DNA of 64,000 bases from assembly GCF_026410285.1 (NCBI RefSeq), contig NZ_JAPMLP010000001.1, positions 434,001-498,000 on the forward strand, given 5' to 3'. Every line of letters begins with the position of its first letter. Position 1 is the stretch's first letter. The position numbers were made by a program, and so were the translations under genes. Source of the stretch: Sulfitobacter sp. F26169L. GTDB taxonomy: Bacteria; Pseudomonadota; Alphaproteobacteria; Rhodobacterales; Rhodobacteraceae. The notes under the pieces were generated by a model. That model made no database searches, was not told the origin of the DNA, and worked only from the letters and a program-made list of their open reading frames with translations. Positions 54,941-64,000 of the stretch are shown one piece after another.

Positions 54941-54944
54941 CTAT

Positions 54945-54975
54945 AAAAAAACGCCATGAGCGGGGCTCACGGCGT
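54945..54975 (-). terminator. intrinsic terminator of the M23-bactofilin operon
   Basis: On the minus strand ACGCCGTGAGC, CCC and GCTCATGGCGT form an 11-bp stem with one mismatch, followed by TTTTTT. It lies 28 bp after the bactofilin stop. Confidence 0.87.
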
Positions 54976-55002
54976 CTTAAAATCTATCTAGCAAACCGGT
55001 GC

Positions 55003-55512
55003 TCAGGAAGCAGGGTTGGCTTTCTGCGCGGGCGCGGATTTGGCACCCGGGTTCAGCGGATCATCCTGACGCTGGACGGAGCCTTCGAAGTGCGCGCCGC
55101 TTTCGATCGCGATGGTCTTGTGGATGATGTCACCCTCAACCCGCGCAGTTGATGTCAGGCGTACCTTCAAGCCGCGCACACGGCCTACGATGCGGCCGTT
55201 GATGACCACGTCATCGGCAATCACTTCGCCTTTGATGGTCGCTGTTTCGCCGATGGTCAGCAGGTGCGCGCGAATGTCGCCCTCTACTGTGCCTTCAACC
55301 TGAATATCACCGGTTGTTTTCATGTTGCCGGTGACGTGCAGGTCGGCTGACAGCACAGAGGCCGGAGGCTTGGCCTTGGGGGCGCTGGCCTTGAATTCAC
55401 TCGGCTTTTGCGAAGATGCCGACGCCGGTGGCGCAGAGGACGCAGGAACTGCGGGCTTTGCGTTGTCTGTACTACCGGAACCCGGTTCGTTTATTTTGCT
55501 CTTAGAAAACAT
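55003..55512 (-). CDS. bactofilin-family polymer-forming protein
   Basis: The 169-aa protein has a disordered Ser/Pro/Ala-rich N-terminus (about 1-50) and a bactofilin beta-helix (VLSADLHVTGNMKTTGDIQVEGTVEGDIRAHLLTIGETATIKGEV). A disordered tail follows. It self-assembles into cytoskeletal filaments. It overlaps the upstream M23 peptidase gene by 11 bp, a pairing seen in other bacteria where bactofilins steer peptidoglycan enzymes. Confidence 0.93.
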   Translation of the reverse strand: MFSKSKINEPGSGSTDNAKPAVPASSAPPASASSQKPSEFKASAPKAKPPASVLSADLHVTGNMKTTGDIQVEGTVEGDIRAHLLTIGETATIKGEVIADDVVINGRIVGRVRGLKVRLTSTARVEGDIIHKTIAIESGAHFEGSVQRQDDPLNPGAKSAPAQKANPAS

Positions 55513-56818
55513 CGTTTGCTGCCTTGATATAGATCATTGGATTGACGGCCTTGCCACCTACGCGCACTTCGTAATGTAGATGCACGCCGGTTACCCGTCC
55601 TGAAGCACCCATATCACCAATTCTGTCGCCACGCGACACTCTTTGACCAACCTTGACGCGCATTTTTGACATGTGCGCATAACGTGTTTCGATGCCAAAT
55701 TCGTGCTGGATTTTGACCAAACGTCCATATCCTGAGCCCCAACCGGCGTGAGTCACAACACCGTCCGCTGTTGCATAGAGCGGGGTGCCAGTGCCTGCGG
55801 CAAAATCAACTCCGCTGTGCATCCTGCGTCCGCCGGTTTTCGGGTCGCGGCGGAAGCCGAATTTGGACGTAAAGCGGAAAGCGTCCTTCACAGGATTCGC
55901 AAACGGCGCTTTGGAGGCGGCGAGGCGGTAGAGGTTCAGCCGATCCATTTGGTTCAACAAGCGGTTTGCACGCAGCGTGTCAGTGGTCGGCTGCTCACCG
56001 CGTGTGGTAAAGCTAAGCGGGGTCAGCGGGCCACCCTGACCGGAATAGCCACGGCGCACGGTTTCCAGAATACGCTCTGTCGGCATGCCCGCCGCGCGGA
56101 ACATCCGGTCCAGCGGGGCAACAGATACGGTCATCGCTTCCTCTAACTGTCGGAAGATCGCATCGTTCTGTTCCTGCATGACGGTGATTTTCTGGTTCAA
56201 CTCGTCCGCCATCAACAGCGCGTCTTGCGAATCCAGGATGACTTGATCGCGCTCTTTTGCGGTGCGGGCCAGCGCGTCAGAAAGAAAGTCCATCGGCGCG
56301 GTATTTGCCGCGACCTGAACAGAACCGCCATTTTCAGATTGCAACATGGCAACCTGACTGCGTGCTGTTTCCCGGTCTTTCATTGTGTCGCGCAGGGTCG
56401 ACTGGATCACGTCGATGCCGGTTTCCAATTCGCGGCGGCGTGTCTCGGACGTAAGCAGTTCGGATTGCATGACGGAAATTTGGGCGAGGGCGGCATTGAA
56501 ACGCTCTTGCGCGGCCAGCGCCTCTTCGGCGCGCGTGTCTCGCTGGGCGCTCAGATCGTTCAGACGGGCCTGATAAGTCCGCTGGTCACGCTTTGCCTGC
56601 TCGCGGAAATTGCCAGAGCCGATGCTGTCCATCAGGATAACGGCCGTTGCAATAATAGCCCAGGCAACCAACAAAGATGATCCCGCCAGCGCTACAAGCT
56701 GTGTGCCGGGACGCAAGCGGATAAACCGAGTGTCATTGTCAGATTTCAGAAATACGCGCCGTTCCGGAAAATATTGCTCCAGAAATGCAGTGGTTTTAAT
56801 CGCGAGCTTTGTACGCAC
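55502..56818 (-). CDS. M23-family peptidoglycan metallopeptidase
   Basis: The 438-aa protein has a cytosolic N-terminus, a membrane helix at about residues 40-65, a long periplasmic coiled coil (about 70-240), and a LytM/M23 domain. Zinc ligands are visible in RMHSGVDFAAGTGTPLYATADG and in VHLHYEVRVGG. It cuts peptide cross-links in the wall. It is translationally coupled to the bactofilin. Confidence 0.94.
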   Translation of the reverse strand: MRTKLAIKTTAFLEQYFPERRVFLKSDNDTRFIRLRPGTQLVALAGSSLLVAWAIIATAVILMDSIGSGNFREQAKRDQRTYQARLNDLSAQRDTRAEEALAAQERFNAALAQISVMQSELLTSETRRRELETGIDVIQSTLRDTMKDRETARSQVAMLQSENGGSVQVAANTAPMDFLSDALARTAKERDQVILDSQDALLMADELNQKITVMQEQNDAIFRQLEEAMTVSVAPLDRMFRAAGMPTERILETVRRGYSGQGGPLTPLSFTTRGEQPTTDTLRANRLLNQMDRLNLYRLAASKAPFANPVKDAFRFTSKFGFRRDPKTGGRRMHSGVDFAAGTGTPLYATADGVVTHAGWGSGYGRLVKIQHEFGIETRYAHMSKMRVKVGQRVSRGDRIGDMGASGRVTGVHLHYEVRVGGKAVNPMIYIKAANDVF

Positions 56819-56999
56819 GTGTGTTTTTCCCTTCGGTCCCCTCGCGGATTTGTGTGTCCCTCACAACTCCGTTAACGGTTTTGCAATAACTACCGCAGGG
56901 GCATCGGGCAACCCTTCCGACCCATCACGACGAACCACCGCCGCTTTCTGTGTCATATGGGCAAAAATCCGCCTACTTCAGTGGATTGAGCCCTTATGT

Positions 57000-57809
57000 T
57001 CAGGCGTCTTGCGCAAGAGGCCAGTAAAAATCGGGCGGAATACCCGCTTCGGCACGTTTTTCCTCGTTGAAGGGTGGTTTGAGATTCCCGTGGAAATACT
57101 GTCGCACAAGCGCATGGAATTTTGGCGTGGGGTCCAGGCCGTGACGACCACATAAATAGTGGAACCATTTAGATCCGTAGGCCACGTGATGCACTTCTTC
57201 GGCGTAGATAATCTCAAGCGCTTCAACAGCTTGGGTGGCTTTCGCCTGTTTGAATACCTTGATCATATTTGGCGTTACATCCAACCCGCGCGCTTCCAGA
57301 ACCATGGGCACAACCGCAAGACGGCCCATATGATCATCTGCTGTGTCCTGCGCTGCGCGCCACATTCCTGCATGAGCAGGCAAGGCGCCGTAATGACTGC
57401 CCTCCGCTTCAAGGCAGTCACACATCAAATTGAAATGCTTTGATTCTTCATCGGCGGCTTTCACCCAGTCGTCATAATACCCGATGGGCATATCCACATC
57501 GCAGAACCGGGCGATGATGTCCCAGTGCAGATCAACTGCATTCAGCTCTATGTGCGCAACCGCATGAAGCATGGCAATGCGTCCCTCCGGTGTGCCGGGT
57601 TTGCGGTGGGGTACGTCACGCGGGCTGAGCAGGTCAGGCTTGGCCGGGCGCGCAGGCTGCATCGGCGGTTTGGCGGTGCCGATCTCTGGGCTGTCTCCAT
57701 CAGCGCGTGCCGCGCGCCATTGCGCTGCGAACTCGTGTGATAGCGCGGTTTTCTCGCGCCCGTCCGCTGTCCTCAGAACCGCCTCCGCCATCTGCGCCAG
57801 TGCAATCAT
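57000..57809 (-). CDS. DUF455 ferritin-like protein
   Basis: The 269-aa helical protein shows the ferritin-like metal pattern of DUF455: HIELNAVDLHWD, DEESKHFNLMC, and EIIYAEEVHHVAYG, giving paired Glu/His ligands for a di-iron site. Its enzymatic role is unknown, though MiaE-like hydroxylase activity has been suggested for related proteins. Its start overlaps the bcp stop. Confidence 0.88.
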   Translation of the reverse strand: MIALAQMAEAVLRTADGREKTALSHEFAAQWRAARADGDSPEIGTAKPPMQPARPAKPDLLSPRDVPHRKPGTPEGRIAMLHAVAHIELNAVDLHWDIIARFCDVDMPIGYYDDWVKAADEESKHFNLMCDCLEAEGSHYGALPAHAGMWRAAQDTADDHMGRLAVVPMVLEARGLDVTPNMIKVFKQAKATQAVEALEIIYAEEVHHVAYGSKWFHYLCGRHGLDPTPKFHALVRQYFHGNLKPPFNEEKRAEAGIPPDFYWPLAQDA

Positions 57810-58267
57810 AGCGCGCGTACCGCTTCCAGCACTTCTTCGACATGACCCGCTACTTTTACCTTGCGCCAGATGCGGGCAATGTCACCATTGGAATCGATCA
57901 GATAGGTCGCGCGTTCGATCCCCATGGATTTCTTGCCGTACATATTCTTTTCGACCCAAACGCCATAGGCTTCGGTCACTGTACCTTCTTCGTCAGACAG
58001 CAGCGGCACACTCAGATCATGTTTTGCGGTGAATTTGTCATGCTTGGCCATCGTATCACGCGAAATGCCGAACACCTTTGCGCCCGCGTCCCTGAACGCG
58101 TCCAGATGCTGCGAAAAGCCGATGCTTTCCTTGGTGCAGCCGGGGGTGTCGTCACGCGGGTAGAAAAACAGCACAACAGGCCCGCCTTTCAGCGCGCTCA
58201 GGGTAATGTCACCACCGCCTGTCACGGGTAGGGTGAAATCGGGGGCGGTGTCGGAAATCTCTGGCAT
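57806..58267 (-). CDS. bcp: thioredoxin-dependent peroxiredoxin (Bcp/PrxQ)
   Basis: The 153-aa enzyme reduces peroxides. The peroxidatic Cys is in YPRDDTPGCTKESIGF near residue 45; no resolving Cys five residues later is seen (it reads TKESIG), so it is likely a 1-Cys type. Typical VYGISRD-like (VFGISRDTMAKHDKFTAKHDLSVPLLSDEEG) segments follow. It is translated together with the DUF455 gene. Confidence 0.93.
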   Translation of the reverse strand: MPEISDTAPDFTLPVTGGGDITLSALKGGPVVLFFYPRDDTPGCTKESIGFSQHLDAFRDAGAKVFGISRDTMAKHDKFTAKHDLSVPLLSDEEGTVTEAYGVWVEKNMYGKKSMGIERATYLIDSNGDIARIWRKVKVAGHVEEVLEAVRAL

Positions 58268-58396
58268 ATCAAACTCGCATCTGTGATTGGCGCGCCCTTG
58301 GAGGCTGCGCGCACCTCTGTCATAGTGGGGCAGGGTCGAAGCAATTCAACCCATGCCGCATGTGGTGTAACACCCTTTACCAGTGACCGGAACCAG

Positions 58397-61300
58397 ATGG
58401 CCGATACATCCCCGCCAACGTCTGCAAAGCCGCCCCGCCGAAAACGCGGCTGGTTTTTGTTGGTGCTGGGGGTGTTTAACGCGATCTGGTCGTTGCTTGT
58501 GCTGACGCTTGTGGCGCTGGTGGGGGCCGTCTATTTCTTTTATGATCGCCCTGTTGTCATGCCCAACTGGGTTGAACAGCGCATCGAGCAGCGGCTAGTC
58601 ACCGAATTTCCGCAGGTTAATATCACCTTTGGTGAATTGCGCCTGCTGATGGAAGAGGGCTGGCGACCGCGGGTGCGTCTGCGCGATGTTGCGGTCGCAA
58701 CGCCCCAAGGCCGTGAACTGATCCGTTTTTCCGAGGCGCGCGTGCGCCTGTCGATGGAATCTCTGCGCAAGGGCAGCCTGCAACCGGCCGAGGTGGCGTT
58801 GCGCGGTGTATTTGCCACATTGATCCGTGAACAGGACGGCAGCATTGCTTTGCAGACCGGCATTGCGACACCCACGCAACAAACGGGAAAAGTAGCAAAA
58901 CTAGGCGACGTGGTCAGCAGGATGGACGAATTCTTGCAACAACCGGGGCTGGTCGCGCTCGACAATGCCGAGTTGCGCGGGCTGACCCTGCAATTTATTG
59001 ATCGGCGGGCCGGCCGCGCCTTCACCCTCGACGGGGGGCGCATCATCGCAGAACGAAAAGACGGCGCGCTGGTGGTGAATGCCGATCTTGCCTTGCTGGC
59101 AGACGGGGCGGGGGTGACCACGCTTGCGGCGAACTTTACCAGTCCTATCGGCGCGCCGGAGGCCCAGTTCGGCGTGCGCCTTGTGGATGCTTCTGCCGCC
59201 GACATCGCCACGCAGAGCCCTGCATTTGCATGGCTGGGCGCGTTGCGTGCGCCTATTTCGGGCGCGGTACGCTCGGGGGTACGCGCGGACGGCACGCTTG
59301 CGCCGCTCAGCGCTAGTTTGCAAATCGGTGCAGGCGCTGTGCAGCCGAACGATGGCACGCGTCCGATCCCGTTTGAATCTGCGCGCAGTTATTTCACCTA
59401 TGATGCGGCACGCGATCTGCTGCGTTTCGACGAACTGTCGGTGCGCAGCAAGTGGGTCACCGCACGTGCCAACGGCTCTGCCACCTTGACAGGTTTGAAG
59501 ACAGGCGCATTGGAGGCGCTGGTGGGCCAGTTCACCATCAGCGAACTGCGCGCCGATCCGATGGACTTTTACCCCGATCCCGTCGAACTGGACGGGGCAG
59601 AGATCGACTTTCGCCTGCAAACAGCGCCGTTCAAGCTCGACATCGGGCGGTTGGATATCTTTGATCAGGGGCAGACACGCCATGCGTCGGGCACTCTCAG
59701 CGCTGAACCGGCGGGCTGGAACGTATCGCTGGATGCGCGCGCGGATACCATCACGCCAGCGCGGATCATGGCGCTGTGGCCCGAGGGGGTAAAAGCGAAA
59801 ACCCGCAAATGGCTGGCTGAAAATCTGATTGCCGGTGATATCAACAATGCCGATTTTGCCTTGCGGATCGAACCTGCGCAAAAACCACGGCTTTTTCTGG
59901 CGTTTGATTATCAGGATGCGGAAGTCAGATTTCTGAAATCCCTGCCGCCGGCCAAGCGCGCACGCGGCCACGCAAGCCTTGATGGCACGCGATTTGTCGT
60001 TTCGGTTGATGAAGGTGTCGTTCAGGCAGGAACTGGCGGTGAGGTGCGGGTTGAGCGGACCGCCTTCATCATTCCCGATACCAGCGTAACAGGGGGCGCG
60101 CCTGCTGTGGTGCGCCTGAATGCAACGGCGCCGGTTACCGCCGCACTATGGACACTGGACCAGCAGCCGATGCAGGTGATGCAGCGCGCGGGCCTGCCTG
60201 TTGATCTGGGCGAGGGGCAGGCGGTGGTGTCTGGCACGTTGTCTTTCCCGCTCAAACGCGGCAGCGGCACCAGTGCGGTAGTCTTTGACGTCAGCGGTGA
60301 TCTGTTGAACCTTGCCAGCACCAAGCTGATAAAAGGCCGCAGACTGGCCTCCGAGCGCATGACGCTGACGGCCAGCAACACAGGTGTCGAGATCGCAGGG
60401 CAGGGTACGCTGGACGGTGTGGCGTTTGACGGGCGCTGGCAGCAGCCAATTGGTGAAGGCGCGTCAAAAAGTACCCTGCGCGGCACTGCGCAGATCACCC
60501 CGCAAGCATTGGCCGCGTTTAACGTGGCATTGCCCGAGGGCATGTTGAGCGGTTCAACGAATGCGGACATCGGAATTGATTTTGCCCGCGGCACCGCCCC
60601 GCAGATGACCCTACGGTCCGACTTGCAAGACGCAACCGTGCAGATCCCGCAACTGGGCTGGCGCAAATCCGCGGGGGCAAGAGGCGCGCTGGATATGAAC
60701 ATCCGCCTGGGGGCAAAACCTGCTGTCACCGCGATCAGTCTTGATGCGGCAGGGCTTTCGGCCAAAGGCAATATCACGCTGGCTGCCGGCGGCGGTCTGG
60801 CTGCGCTGGAGCTGGATCGTTTGCGCCTTAACAGCTGGCTGGATGTGCAGGCCGCCCTTGTCGGCCAGGGTGCAGGGCGCGCACCGCAGGTGGTCGTGCG
60901 CGGCGGGCGTCTGGATTTGCGCAACGCCACATTCGGCACGGGCGGCGGCAACGGTGCTGGTGGTGTTTCCGGTCCGCCCGGGCCGCCCATGCGTGTCCGT
61001 TTGGACCGGTTGCAAATATCCGATACAATCTGGCTTCAGGGGCTGGCCGGAGACTTCAAGACCACCGGCGGCCTTGATGGCCCGTTCGAGGCGCGCATCA
61101 ATGGCGGCACAGGCATTTCAGGCCGCATTGTCCCCCAAAGGGGCCGCATCGCTGTGCGGGTCAGCTCGGCGGATGCAGGCGGCGTGCTGCGCTCGGCCGG
61201 CGTGTTGCAACAAGCGGTCGGCGGCACGCTTGATATGTCACTGTTGCCCGTGGGCAGCGGCGGGGCATTTGACGGACGGCTGAAGGTCGAGGGAATCTCG

Positions 61301-61792
61301 ATCAAGGATGCGCCGTCCATGGCCGCGCTGGTCAATTCATTGTCGGTCGTGGGTCTGGTTAATGAAATGAACGGCGATGGTATCTATTTCGAAGAGGTCG
61401 AGGCCGAATTTCGTCTTACTCCCGGTCGCATGACACTGCGCCGTGGCAGCGCGGTGGGGGCATCGCTCGGCCTGTCGATTGACGGGGTCTTTGCCACCGA
61501 TACGGGCCAGATTGCGATGCAGGGGGTGATCACGCCTGTTTATCTGCTCAACGGTATCGGCTCGCTGCTGACGCGCAAAGGCGAGGGGCTGCTTGGTTTT
61601 AACTATACACTGACGGGGGCGGCGAAAAACCCCAAAGTGGCGATCAATCCGCTTTCGGTGCTGGCACCGGGGGGGCTGCGCGACATTTTCCGCGCCCCGA
61701 AAACGCAATTGCCCCGCGTGGACGGCGAAACAGCGCCACCCCCACAGCCGCGTGAAAAATCGCCCGTTGATCGCGGCTACGAAGGCCGCTAG
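58397..61792 (+). CDS. large AsmA/YhdP-like envelope protein
   Basis: The 1131-aa protein starts at the ATG at 58397 ([18 protein letters not shown]), has one membrane helix at about residues 20-50 and a very long periplasmic part made of repeated beta strands, with the DUF3971/AsmA-like C-terminal region near 850-1100. Such proteins bridge the periplasm and are linked to phospholipid transport to the outer membrane. A short charged, Pro-rich tail ends the protein. It overlaps nothing; queA follows after 10 bp. Confidence 0.9.
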   Translation: MADTSPPTSAKPPRRKRGWFLLVLGVFNAIWSLLVLTLVALVGAVYFFYDRPVVMPNWVEQRIEQRLVTEFPQVNITFGELRLLMEEGWRPRVRLRDVAVATPQGRELIRFSEARVRLSMESLRKGSLQPAEVALRGVFATLIREQDGSIALQTGIATPTQQTGKVAKLGDVVSRMDEFLQQPGLVALDNAELRGLTLQFIDRRAGRAFTLDGGRIIAERKDGALVVNADLALLADGAGVTTLAANFTSPIGAPEAQFGVRLVDASAADIATQSPAFAWLGALRAPISGAVRSGVRADGTLAPLSASLQIGAGAVQPNDGTRPIPFESARSYFTYDAARDLLRFDELSVRSKWVTARANGSATLTGLKTGALEALVGQFTISELRADPMDFYPDPVELDGAEIDFRLQTAPFKLDIGRLDIFDQGQTRHASGTLSAEPAGWNVSLDARADTITPARIMALWPEGVKAKTRKWLAENLIAGDINNADFALRIEPAQKPRLFLAFDYQDAEVRFLKSLPPAKRARGHASLDGTRFVVSVDEGVVQAGTGGEVRVERTAFIIPDTSVTGGAPAVVRLNATAPVTAALWTLDQQPMQVMQRAGLPVDLGEGQAVVSGTLSFPLKRGSGTSAVVFDVSGDLLNLASTKLIKGRRLASERMTLTASNTGVEIAGQGTLDGVAFDGRWQQPIGEGASKSTLRGTAQITPQALAAFNVALPEGMLSGSTNADIGIDFARGTAPQMTLRSDLQDATVQIPQLGWRKSAGARGALDMNIRLGAKPAVTAISLDAAGLSAKGNITLAAGGGLAALELDRLRLNSWLDVQAALVGQGAGRAPQVVVRGGRLDLRNATFGTGGGNGAGGVSGPPGPPMRVRLDRLQISDTIWLQGLAGDFKTTGGLDGPFEARINGGTGISGRIVPQRGRIAVRVSSADAGGVLRSAGVLQQAVGGTLDMSLLPVGSGGAFDGRLKVEGISIKDAPSMAALVNSLSVVGLVNEMNGDGIYFEEVEAEFRLTPGRMTLRRGSAVGASLGLSIDGVFATDTGQIAMQGVITPVYLLNGIGSLLTRKGEGLLGFNYTLTGAAKNPKVAINPLSVLAPGGLRDIFRAPKTQLPRVDGETAPPPQPREKSPVDRGYEGR

Positions 61793-61802
61793 GGGCAGGC
61801 GC

Positions 61803-62867
61803 ATGAAACTGAGTGATTTTGATTTTGACCTGCCCGAAGAGTTGATTGCCGTGCGTCCCGCGCAGCCGCGCTCGTCCGCACGTTTGCTGGTGGCGCAGGG
61901 TGACGTGATCCATGATGCCCATGTGCATGATCTGGTGGACTGGTTGCGCGCGGGCGACCGTCTGGTGCTGAATGACACGCGCGTGATCCCCGCGCGCCTG
62001 TCCGGCCTGCGCCACCGCGATACGGCCCAAGGGCGCGTTGCCGCCAAGATCGAGGCAACCCTGCTGGAGCCGCAGGCGGATGCGGGTGTGTGGAGCGCGC
62101 TGGTCAAGCCGTTGAAGAAACTGAAAGCAGGCGAAGAGATTGTGTTCTCCGACGATCTGCGCGCCACATTCGAGAACATCAGCGACGGGCTGGCCTATCT
62201 GCGGTTCAATTTAACGGATGAGGGTTTTGACACTGCGCTGAATGCGGCAGGCGCCATGCCGTTGCCCCCCTACATCGCGGCCAAACGCCCGGCCGATGCG
62301 CAGGACAAGACCGATTATCAAACCGTCTGGGCCAAGACGGCAGGGGCAGTTGCCGCGCCCACGGCCTCGCTGCATTTCGACGCGCCTTTGCTAGAGGCGC
62401 TGCGCGACATCGGGGTCGAGTTTACCTATGTCACGCTGCATGTGGGCGCGGGTACATTCCTGCCCGTAAAGGTCGATGATATTGCCGATCACAAGATGCA
62501 CGCCGAATGGGGGCAGGTCAGCGCGCAGGCCGCAGCCGAAATCGTAGCCACCAAAAAAGCAGGCGGGCGGATCATTCCCGTTGGCACCACCGCTTTGCGT
62601 CTGATCGAAACAGCAGGCCAGGGCGGCAGCATCGCACCGTGGGAAGGCGATACAGACATCTTTATCACCCCCGGCTTCCGCTTTAACGTCGCGGATGCGT
62701 TGATGACGAATTTCCATTTGCCGCGCTCGACCCTGATGATGCTCGTTTCTGCGCTGATGGGTCAAAACACAATCCGCGCGATTTATTCCCACGCGGTGCG
62801 CAACAAGTATCGATTCTTCTCTTACGGAGACGGATCACTCCTGATACCGCCGCGCAAAAGCGACTGA
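61803..62867 (+). CDS. queA: S-adenosylmethionine:tRNA ribosyltransferase-isomerase
   Basis: The 354-aa enzyme moves the ribosyl part of SAM onto 7-aminomethyl-7-deazaguanine in tRNA to make epoxyqueuosine. It has [23 protein letters not shown] at the start, [29 protein letters not shown] and [19 protein letters not shown]. The ATG at 61803 is the family start; upstream codons overlap the previous gene. Confidence 0.97.
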   Translation: MKLSDFDFDLPEELIAVRPAQPRSSARLLVAQGDVIHDAHVHDLVDWLRAGDRLVLNDTRVIPARLSGLRHRDTAQGRVAAKIEATLLEPQADAGVWSALVKPLKKLKAGEEIVFSDDLRATFENISDGLAYLRFNLTDEGFDTALNAAGAMPLPPYIAAKRPADAQDKTDYQTVWAKTAGAVAAPTASLHFDAPLLEALRDIGVEFTYVTLHVGAGTFLPVKVDDIADHKMHAEWGQVSAQAAAEIVATKKAGGRIIPVGTTALRLIETAGQGGSIAPWEGDTDIFITPGFRFNVADALMTNFHLPRSTLMMLVSALMGQNTIRAIYSHAVRNKYRFFSYGDGSLLIPPRKSD

Positions 62868-62940
62868 ACGAGTCGCCTACAGACCCGACACCGCCGGCGC
62901 GCAGCCGTTAGGGGTGATTTGATTTTACAGGAGCCGCATA

Positions 62941-64000
62941 ATGTTTCAGGTCCTCTCAAGCGCATGGGCGCTCTTGTTCGGCATGTTTCTTTTGATGGTC
63001 GGTAACGGCATGCAAGGCACTTTGCTGGGTATCCGTGGCCAGATCGAAGGATTCGACACCTTCATGATGTCGATTGTGATGTCGGCTTATTTCGTCGGCT
63101 TCCTTGGCGGATCGCGGCTTGCGCCCAAGATGATCCGGCGGGTGGGTCACGTTCGGGTATTTGCGGCCCTTGCTTCGGCCATCTCTGCAGTGATGATCCT
63201 GTATCCCACATTTCCCAATGTCGCTTTGTGGACCCTGGGGCGCGTGCTGATCGGGTTCTGCTTTTCGGCGGTCTATGTGACGGCGGAAAGCTGGCTGAAC
63301 AACGCCGCTGACAATACCAACCGCGGTCAGGCCCTGTCCCTCTATATGATCGTCCAGACCTTGGGCATCGTCGCTGCGCAAGCGCTGCTGCTGTCTGCCG
63401 ATCCGGGGGGGTTCATCCTGTTTGTTATTCCTTCCGTCCTGGTGAGCATCGCCATCACCCCGATCCTGCTGTCCATCAGCCCAACACCGGCCTTCGAGAC
63501 GACCAAACCGATGAGCCTGAAAGAACTGATGGGGTTCTCGCCGCTTGGTTGTGTGGGTATGTTTATTCTTGGCGGCATCTTTTCGGCACAGTTTGGCATG
63601 TCGGCGGTATACGGTGCCGAGGCAGGGCTGAGCGTTGCACAGATTTCAACCTTTGTTGCGACATTCTTTATCGGCGCTGTTGTGCTGCAATACCCCATCG
63701 GCTGGATTTCCGACCGGATGGACAGACGTTTTCTAATCATCATCGTTTCCGTCATCGGCGGGGCGGGATCGGTCATGGGGATGATGCTGGGTCATGTCTT
63801 TGGATTGCTGCTTGTCTCTGCCTTTGTCATCGGTGGCATGGCCAATCCGCTTTATTCCCTGCTGATCGCGCACACCAACGACTTTCTTGAGCATGACGAC
63901 ATGGCAGCCGCCTCGGGAGGGTTGATCTTTATCAACGGGCTGGGCGCAATTCTGGGGCCGATGATCACCGGTTGGATGATGGGCACATCACTGGGGCCGG
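62941..64000 (+). CDS. MFS transporter, N-terminal part (runs off the window)
   Basis: About 353 residues are present, with some ten membrane helices. A GSRLAPKMIRRVGHVRVFA loop after helix 2 and a WISDRMDRRFLI loop later match the major facilitator pattern. It resembles the YcaD/YfkF-like group. The substrate is unknown. The ATG at 62941 has GGAG 11 bp upstream. Confidence 0.88.
   Translation, partial: MFQVLSSAWALLFGMFLLMVGNGMQGTLLGIRGQIEGFDTFMMSIVMSAYFVGFLGGSRLAPKMIRRVGHVRVFAALASAISAVMILYPTFPNVALWTLGRVLIGFCFSAVYVTAESWLNNAADNTNRGQALSLYMIVQTLGIVAAQALLLSADPGGFILFVIPSVLVSIAITPILLSISPTPAFETTKPMSLKELMGFSPLGCVGMFILGGIFSAQFGMSAVYGAEAGLSVAQISTFVATFFIGAVVLQYPIGWISDRMDRRFLIIIVSVIGGAGSVMGMMLGHVFGLLLVSAFVIGGMANPLYSLLIAHTNDFLEHDDMAAASGGLIFINGLGAILGPMITGWMMGTSLGP

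Overview
The window comes from an alphaproteobacterium of the order Rhodobacterales, most likely the Roseobacter group. The signs are a complete Rhodobacter-type gene transfer agent (GTA) cluster between mltG and cysE, an NDUFA12-type complex I accessory protein next to a DUF2155 protein and aat, an E1-beta pyruvate dehydrogenase subunit with its own lipoyl domain, an L9 protein with an acidic tail, and a GapR-type DUF2312 protein. The sequence is GC-rich with dense, often overlapping genes. The genus cannot be fixed from the sequence alone. No rRNA, tRNA, CRISPR array or intact insertion sequence was seen.

Layout. 0-5.9 kb: end of an NDUFA12 gene, DUF2155, aat, accC-accB, an acyl-CoA/AMP ligase and an RTX protein. 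6.0-11.3 kb: a branched-chain amino acid (HAAT)-type ABC transporter on the minus strand, with an attenuator-like hairpin behind the binding-protein gene. 11.6-16.4 kb: an ScfR-like acyl-CoA regulator, a receiver-only response regulator, a small membrane protein and a symporter/histidine kinase fusion. 16.4-25.1 kb: an orphan FliM/FliN-type protein, a BLH phosphatase-like protein, GapR, trigger factor, a lytic transglycosylase lipoprotein, rpsF-rpsR-rplI, YceI and a cytochrome b561-YceI fusion. 25.2-31 kb: fabD-fabG-acpP, a GNAT, fabF and mltG. 31.1-45.6 kb: the GTA head and tail cluster (g1 to g15) plus one extra small gene, then cysE. 46.5-53.2 kb: pdhA-pdhB-pdhC, an FtsB-like protein, pgk and two tandem cyclophilins. 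53.3-54.95 kb: an AT-richer island with a Hint-domain protein and decayed sequence. 55.0-64 kb: bactofilin and an M23 peptidase, a DUF455 protein, bcp, a large AsmA/YhdP-like protein, queA and the start of an MFS transporter.

The most interesting signals are regulatory. The GTA leader holds an IHF-like site, a strong intrinsic terminator and a near-perfect inverted repeat, all within 135 bp of the first GTA gene. A second intrinsic terminator lies between the terminase and portal genes, and a stable hairpin follows the capsid gene. Together they suggest that GTA expression is gated by antitermination. The pdhA promoter carries two adjacent perfect palindromes (24 and 18 bp), one across the -10 and start region and one filling the -35/-10 spacer. 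The acpP gene has a long structured leader. These are read by eye; no folding or homology search was run.
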